Positions 24,061-36,000 of a DNA stretch of 64,000 bases are shown here, in pieces (the stretch's first letter is position 1; each line of letters opens with the position of its first letter). Origin of the DNA: Sabellastarte sp. h YS-2021. Lineage: Eukaryota; Annelida; Polychaeta; Sabellida; Sabellidae. Below the pieces are notes generated by a model. The model saw only the letters and a program-made list of their open reading frames with translations, ran no database searches and was not told where the DNA came from. The DNA is taken from the NCBI GenBank assembly GCA_964017235.1, contig OZ024931.1, positions 102,380,221-102,444,220 of the forward strand, read 5' to 3'. A program made the position numbers and the translations under genes.

Positions 24061-25070
24061 TGGGGTAAAAATGAAACAGTACAAAGATCAGGAGACTTTC
24101 ACAACAAATGATGTCCACCTTATAGTGTCTGAGATAGCCCAAGGTCACTATGGCAAAGGTCAAATCAAGGTCATACCATGACATTGCATATCTAAAACCC
24201 TAGCCGATGATCATACCAACTATTAGCATTTTACACCTTACATATTCAGAGATATAGTCTGGACAAGACTTTAATGGTTTAGTTCAAATCACACCACAAC
24301 ATTCTATATGCACGCATAGGGATAAATGAAACCTAAACCAAAGTACCCACTGGATGCATCCAGTGGATACAATAACCGTGAATGGCAAAAAATGCTGCAT
24401 AAGATCTAAAATATAATACTGACCTAAGTGTATGAGTTAGGCAGAGAGGGAATTGCAGTAGTCCAATTGGCCACTTACTAGAGCTAGGACATTTGCAAGG
24501 ACTGCTGTGTCAAGCAAGTGGAAATCATATAGACTTTTATATATGAAGAAAGCCATGAAAAAAGGGGGTCGAAGTAATTTTTGGAGCAATTTTATTTTAT
24601 TACATGAAATAAATCTTTGTGGATAACGATTGTATTTTTGGTGTTTCACAAAGAAAAACCTTGGTAAAATTGCCTTGAAGTTGCTACGGTTACACCAGAA
24701 ATATGACAAAACAGGACAATAAAACACATATTTCACCTTGATTAGGTTATCCTTCCAGGTAATTTAATTTTATTAAACTGAATAAAAAGGCTCTAAAGTT
24801 AACAAAAAGCATTTTTCAATTTAAATTAATTAATATATATCAAATGTAAAAATAATGATATATGTAACCATAGCAACATTGATAACAAAATGTCATTTTT
24901 CTATAGAATAAGCAATTTAAATACACATTTATGTATTTCAAAGTGATCATACCACACATTTTAATTCAATTCTAAATAATTAAGTGAAATAATCCATCTT
25001 TCATTATTGAAAGAAATTTTACAGCTAATAAATTACAAAAAAAAACCCTTTCTGACATTTTTTCTGACAG
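24061..25070. other. No intact gene; possible LINE RT scrap at 24430-24510 (minus)
   Basis: The minus strand near 24440-24490 reads LVSGQLDYCNSLSA, like the LVxSRLDYCNSLL box following the catalytic core of Jockey/CR1-type reverse transcriptases. Nothing else of a LINE is evident. The rest is AT-rich. Confidence 0.4.
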
Positions 25071-25073
25071 GAT

Positions 25074-28000
25074 TTAATTTTCTGGCTCAGGGCACACGAG
25101 GTCTTGGCAAGACAGTCTCACATATGGGTGAACATGCTCGTAAAGATATTTTTGTCTTTCATTCGTCATTCCTGCTGGAGTCAGTTCCACTGGAATTTGC
25201 TGTTCAAACCCTACTTCAGCATGTCTTATCAGTAAATTGACTCTGACTTCTGATGAATCTAAAGATTTTCTGGCGAACACAATGCCCTTGTCTTGACTGC
25301 TGAACCTAAATGAATTAAAAAAATGCAACGTGACCTTATAGATATCTTATAGTCAGTTGCAAATATTCTGCAAGTACATGTTAAATCAACAAGAATTTCA
25401 CTATCTGGAAATGACTGAATGCATACTTAACAGGCAGTAAACAGCCGTAGAAGGATATCTGGTAACTTCATTGGAAAATGGCAAATTTTGTTTTAATTAT
25501 TGTTGTAGAGAGTACTCCTTTTAGAGAAGAGTATTTATGAAGTACTCGGGTGCAAAAATTACTACTTGTCATAAACCTAGTAACCCTCAACATTTATTAA
25601 TTTTGTACATTTGTCCTTAAATATTATTTAAATAATAAGTGCATACTTAAAGTGATAGTACTGGCTAATGGATTGAAATCTTTTGAAATGACATTCTAAA
25701 AATTTCTTCCAATCATGTCACTTCCAGCCATCCTTGTGCAGTACTGTGATGTTGCTCTGCGATGACTTGTCCAGTGCTTCTTTGAGCTGAGGCAAGCTGT
25801 CACAGTCACTTCTAACAAAACAATTGAACAAAAATAATTCAATGGTGCCTATATTCATGGTGGTTATTAAGTGTGTATCAAGTTTTTTACACTAACCAGT
25901 CACTTTTTTTCTGATATATATTTTTTAAATGTCAACTGTCAACTTTCATACCATCTAGAAGTAGCTAACAATCCTCAAAGTAGTGTTTTAACACTTCACC
26001 AAAAGCTCCATTCAATAGGAAAATGACTGAAAAAAATTACTCAAGACTTCTAGCTTGGTTAGTTCTGTTCTTATAGTGAATTATTTTACTTTCACTGAAC
26101 TGAAAGGGAACATAAATGTTACGTACCTGCGGTACATCTTCCTGTTGAGTCCATGACCAGCATCTACCAAGCATTTGGTATGGCCAGGTTATTGGAAGTG
26201 ATACCGGATTTCCTGGTGTAAGTCTCTCATTGTTCTCCACAAGATGTAGGACAGGACATACCAGTTCTTGTTCTGTCCTATAATGATACATAAAAAATAC
26301 ACAAAAAGTAAAAATTATAAATTGTTCTATTATATGCATGTATGATGTGAATGTATAATGTACTAATATAAATTACATGTGTTGTTTGAATTCTTAACAC
26401 TGTTTAAAGGCAATGTAGCTAAAGTTCAAGTAAAAGTGTTACTTGATTGTGATGTCAGAGTATTACTGTTTAATTTACTGAACATGTTTTTTTTTGCTAG
26501 TTGTGCTAATTATGTCAAAAGGTGATGATTATACACCACAAAAAGGTTGTCTCACATTTGATAGCATGAACTTAAGAAATGTCAAAAAAGAAATCCAGAA
26601 ATATGGGGGGAGGGGATTGTTGGTGCATTGGTAAAACATTCAACTTCCATCTCTAACATCCCATGGACTGGGGACCTTATGTGGGAACAGTTTGTGGCAC
26701 CAAGGTCAGTGGTTTACAAAACAAAAAGCTTGAACAAGAAAACCGCTCTAGTTTCCTCCACCAGTGGGCCATCTGTTGGTATCCAATGTGACATGACCAA
26801 TATAATATGTTGAAAGTAATGAAAGGCCAAAATAAACAACTTCAGTAAATGTTGTGTCTTCATGGGAAATTAAATGATAACAATAATATTACCTGGGCAG
26901 TTATCTGCATGCAAGGTAAGTACCTTCTACCCAAGGTTTCTGGTTTCTATACAATGGTGAAGCAAGGTTATCACAGCATTTAGACAATGTATCAGGGTTC
27001 CATTAGGGCCAATGGTTTCTTCCTCACTGATCAGGTTATTATACTGCTTTCTTGTTCCCTCAAAGCACACTCTGAATATCTGTATCTTCTTTAAACTTAA
27101 AAAATACAAAGGACCCATTATTCGTGTATGGTGTGGCAATGTTACATGTAATGCAAAGTCAAATGTGATGAGAAGATCTTGCATATTCTCTCCAGAAACA
27201 TTTTCTGCAAATTCACAAGACAGTTCAATACATTTATTGAAGAAGGTCCTTTCTTCTTTACACTGATGGATATGTTGAGCTAGTTTTTCTGAGAACTCAA
27301 GATTGTCATTTTTGGATACAGAGTCAGATATTTGTTTTTGTAGAAGTTCACATTTGCGTTGAGATATAAATTTAATGTGTGGGCAGCATTTGAGCCATAT
27401 GTCCTTGAAGCTACTAAGTCCAACACATCTAATAGAGTCAGAACTCTGTCAGCAAGCCTTGTTGTATAATCTGTACAAGGATACATTGCTCTCTGCAGAT
27501 GGCAACAAAATGGAAGGTTCATTGGCACTTAATTGCTCTAGGTGCTGCAGGTTGTGGTAGTCCATTTTTTGGTTGCATAGCTTGTGATGAATCTGATTAT
27601 GTTTTCTGTGTCTACTAACTTCAGATCCCATGGACGGTTTTGGTATTCCAGTTGCCCCATGTATCGTGGGAGTTATTCCATGTTTTGAGATATGAAGCAA
27701 AATGTTTTCAAGTTGTTTTTTCCCAAATCATTCTCAACCAGAAAGGTACCTTTACATATGTCTTTGTGTTTATACAAATACCTCACTTTTTTTTCTTTTT
27801 CTGGACCTGGTGTTTTCAAATGTACTTATGGGGAAAAGCTTTCCCATAATTAATAGTTCCTTTTCATGCTTAGCCAATTCCCTTAGGTTAAGTATATCAC
27901 CATAAACAGTTAAACACTGTCAATGTCAATCTCCTTCAAACATATACTCTTGCAGCCACAACTGGTTATGAAACAAGCCCTTAATTCTGTCATTAAAATG

Positions 28001-28242
28001 TCAGGCGTTGATCGAGATAAAGGTCTGTCGTTTTCTTCCCCATCAGAATCTTCGGCATGATCCTGACTTCCTTGTAAGTATTTCTCAGCTTGAACCTTGC
28101 ATCTTTGATTTTTCTGTGCAGTCTCGAAGTAGGTATCATCATCAATGATATCAGATGAATCAGAGAGCTGACTAAATAGATTCTGAGATGCAGCAACTTC
28201 AACGGGTGGAGGGAAGTAGTCATCTAGCACAGAGTCTAATGT
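25074..28242 (-). pseudogene. Multi-exon, mutated transposase-like multicopy gene
   Basis: Four exons can be placed on the minus strand: 28242-26893, 26277-26127, 25811-25647 and 25305-25074. All three introns have GT...AG ends and consistent phases (1, 2, 2). The assembled order gives the pattern of a widespread unnamed invertebrate family: Asp-rich start; PTIHGATG; FKDIWLKCCPHIKF; a Cys-poor helical stretch; LITFDFALHVTLPHH; MGPLYFLSLKKIQIF; HADNC; QNKNWY; GHTKCLVD. It ends in an Asp/Glu-containing tail and a natural stop. The Asp of TFDFA and of HADNC could be metal ligands of a DDE-type nuclease; that is inference. Exon 1 carries at least two or three frameshifts, exon 2 an in-frame TAA, exon 3 an in-frame TGA, so this copy is not functional as read. 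From memory the family may be Pfam DUF7869. An upstream 5' exon was not found. A SINE (26.61-26.84 kb) lies in intron 1. Confidence 0.75.
26612..26840 (+). mobile_element. SINE-like insertion inside an intron
   Basis: A-box-like TTGGTGCATTGG, a body of about 170 bp and a tail 'atgttgaaagtaatgaaag' that matches the SINE tail at 21.65 kb. It lies between splice sites at 26278 and 26892. The B-box is poorly preserved. Confidence 0.5.
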
Positions 28243-28780
28243 CTGAAACATAAAGTTACCAACTTTTACTGAAAAGCAACAATATAAATCTATATACAGA
28301 TTGTAGTGATAAAGACGGCAAACCGGATAGTTGGTTTCTATTCGATTTATAACAGAGTAAACGAAATTCTTCTGTCCGGTAAATCACATACGGGAACTTC
28401 GTAAGGGAAAACAAAGTACGTCTGTGGCAGATGAACCAGGAAGTAGCGAAAATTAATTTACATGAGTACACTATATTAACACATATATTTTTAAAATAAT
28501 ATTACTGGAAATAGAGGAATAAATTATGTACATTAGTTTTGTTTAGGGTTTGAAATTTATCTAATTCATTTGCAGCAGTTTTAACAAAATATCTCCTATT
28601 TTTGCCCACTGTCCTATTGTCTAATTAGCACTATAAACAAGTTCTGTTTTTTCTTAAATATTTCTAAAATTATATACCCAAATTATAAGTTACTTATATC
28701 ATTAGAAAGATAATTTAAAGAGCTTCTGCTCATGTTTTTTTGCATTAAAATCCAATATGAAATAGCTGGTGAGTAGCCAT
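28243..28780. other. No gene seen
   Basis: AT-rich region upstream of the multi-exon pseudogene. A missing first exon could lie here, but I cannot identify it. Confidence 0.4.
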
Positions 28781-29135
28781 TCTCCTGACCACCTGGTAGA
28801 CAGTGGTCCACCATTGACAGCCGAAAATAAGGTTTACTGGTGGTCCATCAGTGGCCCACTATATCGGCAACCAATGATAAGTTTTTCCATTGGGCCCCCA
28901 GTGGACCACCTTCAGTAGCCAAGAACAAGGTTGACTGATGGCCCACCAGTGGTCCACTGATGGGAGCCATCAAGTGTTTATGGTGGTTCTCTGGTGGCGT
29001 GACAATAGTCGTGGTTGCTTATGAAGTTGTTTATAATGCTTTAAAAATTTTTTTAAAATGCAGTCAGTGGTCCAGCAGTAGCCCAGTGGTGGCCCACTAG
29101 TTATATTTTGCCACCCATAGCCAATGGTAGCCCAC
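28780..29135 (-). repeat. Inverted copy of the CCACTGGTGG-word repeat
   Basis: Reverse complement of material at 2.93-3.42 kb, including the CAGTGGTCCACCATTG-type words and an 'aataaggtttactggtgg' segment. The two copies are about 25 kb apart in opposite orientation. Confidence 0.7.
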
Positions 29136-30110
29136 TAGGGTCTTGCGCTCCTGGTCAAAAGGTGACAGATAATTTAACTGAATGGACCTTAGCTGTTGTG
29201 CTGTGTCTAGCCATTCAGAGGCCAATTATGACTGGGGACTATCCGCCCGCACGCTTTTCCAACCATTTTTGAGTTTTAAAGTGATCACTGAAATAAAATA
29301 GCCTTTTAAGAAGGTGTGGGGAGGATAGCCCCCAGTAAAAACAGTAACCATGTATGCATTGGGTGTTTGTAAATAGACGTCACAATGCCATAGCTCACTA
29401 AAAAATGTGCATAGTTCTCTTGAAAATGGATTATCTTACTCGAACATTTTTGGTATAATTCTGTAAAAGTTGGATGGATGTATTTTTTTGTTTGTCCATA
29501 GAAAAAGGTATGTAATTTTCAAAAAAATTCCAGGAATTTCTGTCTGTAAATTAATGAGCAAGGATATATTTCTTGGATTTAAAATTACACTTTGCAACAG
29601 TAAGTAATAGAGTAGCATATTCTGACATATTGGGAGACCTGGGTTTGATTCCCAGTGATGTTCCTAAAAAACATTATAGCTTAGTGATAAAGCACTCAGT
29701 TTGTTGGTTATGTTACTCTTTTATTATTCTTTCAAAAGAAATAATTCATTGATTACAGGCACTAAATATGAACAGAAGCACTGTAGAAACTAGATATTGC
29801 GTCTCGACGCAGTGTATCCCCGGACGGGATGTAGTTAAGGCATGAATGTGTCGGGTTTGAGCCCGTTTCCTGGAGCACCAGGTCAGGATTCTCCAACTCC
29901 AAAAAGGCAAAAATGACCCTTGGTCAGGTATTTTGGCGGTCAGTGGATGACCTTCAGTGAAGAGCTTGAAGGTCAAATTTCTGCATGCTTACAGAGGACA
30001 TATATATGTATTATATATACCAGCCATAGGATGATGTAACTTTCTGTATATGAGAACTGGGCCAAAATGTGAAAACATGGCCAAAATCTGACCTTTAAGA
30101 GGCTACCAGT
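29136..30110. other. No gene; dispersed repeat fragment at about 29.96-30.1 kb
   Basis: Includes 'tatataccagccatagg' and 'tctgtatatgagaa', which recur at 46.97-47.02 kb. An Arg-rich frame at 29746-29976 has no recognisable domain. Confidence 0.5.
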
Positions 30111-30111
30111 C

Positions 30112-30337
30112 TGCTTTTACGAGAGCGATCATGCATTCAAAACAATATGGCGGCGTTCTTGTTCGTGTCACCTCGAAAAAATAAATAGATATTTCTTTCA
30201 ACCAGGTAGGCCGGTCTTTATAATAGTAATAAATACCTCATGCTCGGGCGTTTGTTACAGGATATACGCCCGGCAAAAATTCCTTAATAATTATTTAATA
30301 ATTTTATTTAATAATTATTTGGAATTTTTTCCGGGCG
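30112..30337 (+). mobile_element. Left part of a foldback element split by the retroelement
   Basis: Contains an outer segment (GAGAGCGATCATGCATTC), the left arm (CCGGTCTTTATAATAG ... TTTGTTACAGGATATACG), an A/T loop, and the start of the right arm ending TTTTTTCCGGGCGTA at 30337. The right arm then breaks off. Its continuation (ATATCCTGTAACAAACGCC ... TTATAAAGACCGG) is found at 40184-40241, on the far side of the 9.8-kb retroelement. A complete related foldback lies at 40.34-40.62 kb. Confidence 0.8.
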
Positions 30338-30390
30338 TAACTTAGTAACTTTGATAAACCATAGTTAAGTAACTTGTGTTGAAATTCAAG

Positions 30391-32995
30391 ATGGCTACCA
30401 AACCATTGAACGTCAATGTTGCGTCAAAGAAGGAGTTGGAGGATCTGGTTGACATTGGATCAAAGCGCATTGATCGTTGACATGAGGGAGGCAGTTGGGT
30501 CAATCAGTGAAAGTGTTTTCATGATGTTGGGCATCCCCAAGCTTGTCAAAGAGAGGATTGTCCAGCAAGGAGAACTTGTGTTTGATCCTGTTGGAAGCCC
30601 GATGAAGTCAGAAGCCATTGACTTGAAGCAGTTTTGTCAGACGATGACCGGGGCATTTGACTCTGTCAGAGCTGAAATCCAACAACTTAGTGGGAAAGTT
30701 TCTGGAGAAATTCAATCCATTAAGGATGATGTGTCCGGTATTCATGGCCGAATAGACCAAATGGCTGATGAATTTGATGATATCAAGAAGGACGTCAGTG
30801 ACTTAAGAACGAAGGTCGAGCGAAGGTCGTCAGGCTCAAGTAGGTCAAGTAGTGGATCCGACAAAGAAAAACAACATGTTGTGAAGTCAAAAATAACAAG
30901 TCCTGGACAAGAACGTTTTCCAGATCAGATGAAGCAGGAAGATAGGAAGCAAGCAGCATTGGATCAGCTTGAAGAATCCTACGAGCAAGCACGGCAGCTG
31001 AAACAGGATAGATCGAATTTTGAGCGTGAATATCTTGCAAAATCAGAAAGGTGCCGATCCGACATAGTGCAGACAGACATCGACAAACGTAACCTGATTT
31101 CGCAATACAAAAGTTATCAGGGGGAAAGTAAAGTGAGGATGTTGTCACTTAATGAAAAGACAAATGCTGTGGTACGGAAAATCAACCAAGGTGCAACTGA
31201 ACTCAAGCAGAAGTTTGGTGTGACTTACCCGTTTGAGTCAGAGGTAGATGAACCAGAGTGGACGGGATTGGATTTGAGCTTGCGTCAGGCCCACAACCCT
31301 GATTGACATCTGTTAGATTCCCCTGTTCCACAGATACTTCCCAGGTATCATTACCCCCAATCTACCCCTTTCCCTTCCAAGTCTGCAGGACAAAGACCAC
31401 AGTCTCCCCCTTTCCCACCTAAGTCTGTGCATTATGGACAGTCGTCGCAGCTTAGAGGTGCGCCACAAGATCAACCTTGTGACCCTCAACCTAAGTCCAT
31501 GACACAGTCAAGACCTCCACAGTCATACAGCAAAAAGTCACGGGAATTGTATCATCCACTCGCCTTTCGCAACACTTCACAGCAGGAAAACAGGGATACA
31601 ATTCAGCCACGACAATCAGTTGATCATAATCGGCCTCAAGTTGTCATGCCCTAACTCAGTCCAGTTAAAGGTGACTTTGAAACCATGATGAGAGAGGTGA
31701 TAAAAGAGGAACTGAAGAAGACCATGGAGCCCTTGGGGAGTGCAAATCATTCATCAAGGAGTGCCCGGAGGAGAAGAAATAGGTCTTACAAATACAGCAA
31801 TTCATCAAATTCAACAAACTCAGATGATGAAAATAGTTTTAGACTGAATACCAGAAATAACCGTTCCGTTGCAAAATTTTCCAGGATGCAAGTTCCAAAG
31901 ATGTCCTTCTCTGGTGAAGGCTGGCGAGGATTCATCTCCCAGTTTGAGACCGTAGCTGACCGTTGCAGATGGTCTGAGCGAGAGAAATTGGACAACTTCT
32001 CCATGTGTTTGAAGAAAGATGCGGCAGAGTATTACAGCGTCTTGCCGGAGCGGAACGAAATGAATTTCTTGGAAATGAAAAAGAGGTTCGAGGGGTTCTT
32101 TGACAAAACTGAACCTGCATCTGCCATTCGTTGGGACATACTCAACATTGAACAGAGAGAAGACGAACCACTTGAGAAGTATTTAGCCCGACTTCAAGGA
32201 ATGATCATGAGAGCATATCCGGGTTCCAGCCCAAGTGAACAAGATAACACCCTGTTCATTGAGGTCTTCCTGAAGGGATGCCGAGAGAAAGGAGCTGTAC
32301 TTGCCATTTGTGACAAGAAGCCGACAAGCCTGGAGGAAGCCTACAAGTTTGTGCAATCAGCTTCACAGTACAGAAGAGCAGTGTTGGGCAAGAAAGGTCA
32401 AAACAAGAAGGTGCATTTCATCCAAACTGCTGACAAGTCGAGTAACAGCAACAGTGATGAGCTGGATACTACTACGGAGGAAAAACCTCTGGTGCGCAGT
32501 ATTCAGAATAAATCGAGACCACCAACAACCAAACCACAGCAGGAGCACTCATCTGTTGAAACAGAAATGCGGGAGCTGAAAACCTTGTTTGGGAAAATGT
32601 TGAACTTGTTACAAAATCCACCAAATCAGGGTTATAGGTCGCCACCCAGAAACCAAGGTTGTTTTGAATGTGGATCTCCGAGTCATTTTGTTAAACAGTG
32701 TCCTAGACGGCGAGGATCACCAAATTCAAGCCCTAGGAGGGGTGATGACCGCAATTGGAGATCGCGAGGCGACAGTCAAGGTGCATCTAATCCAAACTGG
32801 AGGCAGAAAGATCAGGGGTCAAGGTCGCCACCATCCCAGTCCTGGAGGTCACGTGAGCAGGATTACCAGTCACCACCACCAGCGACTAGTAGGCAGAAGC
32901 TATCCCCGGAGCGTGCTAATCAGGAGTGGAAGATTGGGACACCACTGCAGGGGCAGCCTGGAGATAGTCAAGTTAAGTTTAATTTAAACTATTAG
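30391..32995 (+). pseudogene. gag: Retroelement gag, interrupted by one frameshift and two stops
   Basis: Starts ATG at 30391. The first 29 codons read LNVNVASKKELEDLVDIGSKRI, the first helix-hairpin-helix of a ComEA-type DNA-binding domain. A frameshift near 30470 (stop TGA 30478-30480) moves the reading to the next frame, where the second HhH follows (IVDMREAVGS ... LGIPKLVKERIV). A long coiled coil with Ser- and Lys/Glu-rich stretches follows, to a TGA at 31304-31306. A Pro/Gln/Ser-rich linker continues in the same frame to a TAA at 31652-31654. The last part, intact from 31685, has a capsid-like helical region and a CCHC zinc knuckle (Cys326, Cys329, His334, Cys339 counted from 31685), then a basic tail. 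Because all three open segments share one frame and read as continuous protein, I interpret them as one ~870-residue gag, now broken. Alternatively the stops are read through. Confidence 0.8.
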
Positions 32996-33028
32996 ACCGG
33001 GACGGGCGAATTCCCAATGATCTGGCCC
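32983..33028 (+). promoter_or_regulatory. -1 programmed ribosomal frameshift signal, gag to pol
   Basis: The heptamer T TTA AAC lies at 32983-32989, correctly phased in gag (AAT TTA AAC), six bases before the end of the gag stop TAG (32993-32995). Slipping back one base enters the pol frame, which is open from exactly 32983. Nine bases downstream, GGGA (32999-33002) can pair with TCCC (33012-33015). GGGC (33004-33007) in the loop can pair with GCCC (33025-33028), a compact H-type pseudoknot. The pairing is by inspection only. Confidence 0.8.
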
Positions 33029-36000
33029 AACATAATAGTTTAGATTCATTAGTTAAGACAGTTACCAAGCATGTTCATAAATGTAGTAAAGGAGTCAGTT
33101 TTGCATGTCAACAATTGTGTCAAGAGAACCAAAATAATTTGAGTGCCTTAATTCCGTGTTCATTAAATGGAATACAGGTGAATGCCTTATTAGATACCGG
33201 TTCAGAAGTAACTGTAGTAAACTTTGATGTGTATAACAAATTGATTCCAAAACCTTGTTTGAAAGAAAAGGTGAGGTTAAATGGTATTTGTAGAGAAGTA
33301 GATGTTGACGCTTGGTTACTTGAGGGAATTGAAATAACTTTTGGTCAAACAAAAAACTTTTGGAATGTTTATGTAGCACAGATAGCTGAACCCCTTATCA
33401 TTGGGATTGATTTTTTGTGCCATTTTGGAGCAAAATTAGATTTTCGAAACTACATATTCACATTGAATGATGAGAAGAAAGGGATTCACTTGTTCAAAAC
33501 AGAATCAGGAGATAGTTTTGAAGTTTGCCCTGTAACTATAGATAAGAAGACTGTTATTCCTCCTAATAGCGTAGTTAGAACTTTAGTTAAGTCTTCTTTA
33601 CTAAATGAAACCTATGCTATACATTCAGTCAACAGTCAGGGGTTGCTGATACCGAACACTGTGGTCACCGGTGGAGGCACACATGTTCCGGTACAACTGG
33701 TGAATGATCAGAACAGGTATGTGAGATTGAAAAAAGGTCATGTCATTGGGCATGCTATTCAATGTGATGTGGTGCCAGAGGTTATAGACACCGATTCGTC
33801 ATTCAAGGTGAGGTCAATAACAGATAAGCCACCATCCCAACAAGTAGATGAATTACCAGAACATTTGTCAGGTTTGTTCAGTCGTTCTGTTAACAACTTA
33901 GACAGTTCAGAACAGAAACAGTTGAAGACACTTTTGTTAGAATTTCAACATATTTTCTCTAAAGATTTGGGTTGTTTCTCTGAAATTAAACATAAAATTA
34001 ATACTGGAGATGAAAGACCGGTAAAACAACCAATGCGTAGGACACCAATCGGTTTTGAAAAGGAGGAGGAAGAGAATTTGAAATTAATGTTAGAAACAGG
34101 AGTTATTTCCGAATCATCCTCAGACTGGGCATCAGCTCCAGTGTTAGTGCGGAAAAAAGATGGGAGTGTGAGATATTGCGTTGATTTCCGATGTCTTAAT
34201 GATAAAACGGTTAAGGACTTATTTCCATTGCCGTCAATATCTCAATGTTTAGACCAACTTTCTGGAAACATGTATTTCTCCACATTAGACATGGCTTCCG
34301 GATACTGGCAGATAGAAATTGATGAACAGGATAGGCATAAGACAGCATTTATTACCAAGTTTGGGTTGTTTGAACACCGAAGAATGGCCTTTGGTTTATG
34401 CAACGCCCCAGCTACTTTTCAAAGAGTAATCCAACTGATCCTGAGGGGATTAACCTGGGATAAAATACTGGCCTATCTTGATGATGTAATTGTGCTGGGT
34501 AAAAACTTTCAAGATCATATAAAAAATCTCCGCACTACTTTTGAAAGATTTGCGAAATATAACCTTAAGCTTAAACCTAAGAAATGTGTCTTGTTCCAGA
34601 CTGAAACCACGTTTCTGGGTAGGATAGTCAGCTCAGAGGGAGTAGGTGTAAATCCAAACAACATCGAGAAAGTCAAAAACTGGCCTATTCCGAAATCAGT
34701 AAAAGATGTTGAAAAATTCTTGGGTTTTCTAAATTACCACAGGGAACACATCAGGGATTATGCTAAGATAACGTCAGTGTTGTATGAGTTGACAGGTAGC
34801 AAAGCCATTTTCAACTGGCAGGGGAAGCATCAGGAAGCTTTCGAGGATTTGATTGGAAAGTTGACAACAGCACCAGTTCTAGCTTATCCAAATTCAGATG
34901 ACATGTTTATTTTAGACACAGATGCTTCGGACCATTCTATTGGAGCTGTACTTTCCCAAGTTCAAGACGGTACAGAGCGAGTCATAAGCTATGGGAGTTT
35001 TGTGCTTACACCCGAGCAGAGGAAGTACTGTGTAACTAGGAAGGAGTTGTTAGCTGTTGTGAGGTTTACTAGACAGTATAGACACTATCTACTTGGTAGG
35101 AAATTCCTAGTAAGGACAGATCACAATAGTTTAACTTGGCTCTTAAGATTCAAGTATATAGAAGGTCAACTGGCTAGGTGGCTAGAGGAACTAAGTCAAT
35201 TTGATATGACTGTAATCCATCGTCCTGGAGTGAGGCACGGTAATGCAGATGCATTGTCACGTGTAACAGATGATATACCATTTTGTGATTGTTACAGAGC
35301 TGGTTCCGATCCGAATTCACTACCTTGTGCTGGTTGTAAGTATTGTCTCAGAGCACACAATCAGTGGTCCAGATTCAGTCAGGAAGTTGATGACGTTGTT
35401 CCTCTCGCGGTTAGGACAGTAAACTTAGTGAAACCGGTGAGTAGATCAGTACCTTGGATAACTGGTTACACTACAAGTGAGATGAGTGAGATTCAATCTT
35501 CTGATCCATGTTTAGGTAAACTAATTGCATGGATATTGAGTGAGAAGGAGCCTGAACAAAGGGAGTTATACCTGAGTAGTCCAGCCGTTAAACATTTTTA
35601 TATTTGTAGGAAGCAATTACTTTATAAAGATGGGTTGTTGTATTATAAGTGGAAGGAAGAAGCTGGTGCCAGATTATTACTCATGGTTGCTGATAAGCTT
35701 AAACAAGAGGTTATGTCCCTTAATCATGACATACCACTTTCTGGCCATATGGGAATAGCTAAAACCTTAGCTAGAGTGAAGCAATCTTTTATGTGGTATA
35801 ATCTGAGGAAGGATGTGGAACTGTTTGTGAAGTCTTGTTCCGAGTGTAATAAGAATAAGAAGGCAAATGTTAAGGCAAAAGCTGCGTTAGGCCAATTTCA
35901 TGCAGGTTCGCCATTGGAGAGGGTTCATATTGATATACTAGGACCATTTACGCCAAGTTCCAAAGGTAATCAGTATGTACTTATGATTGTGGATCAGTTT

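Noticed and set aside
33115..33117. Independent start of pol at 33115
   Set aside because: The codon is TTG, and the frame is open upstream to the frameshift heptamer at 32983, so a Gag-Pol fusion is the better reading.
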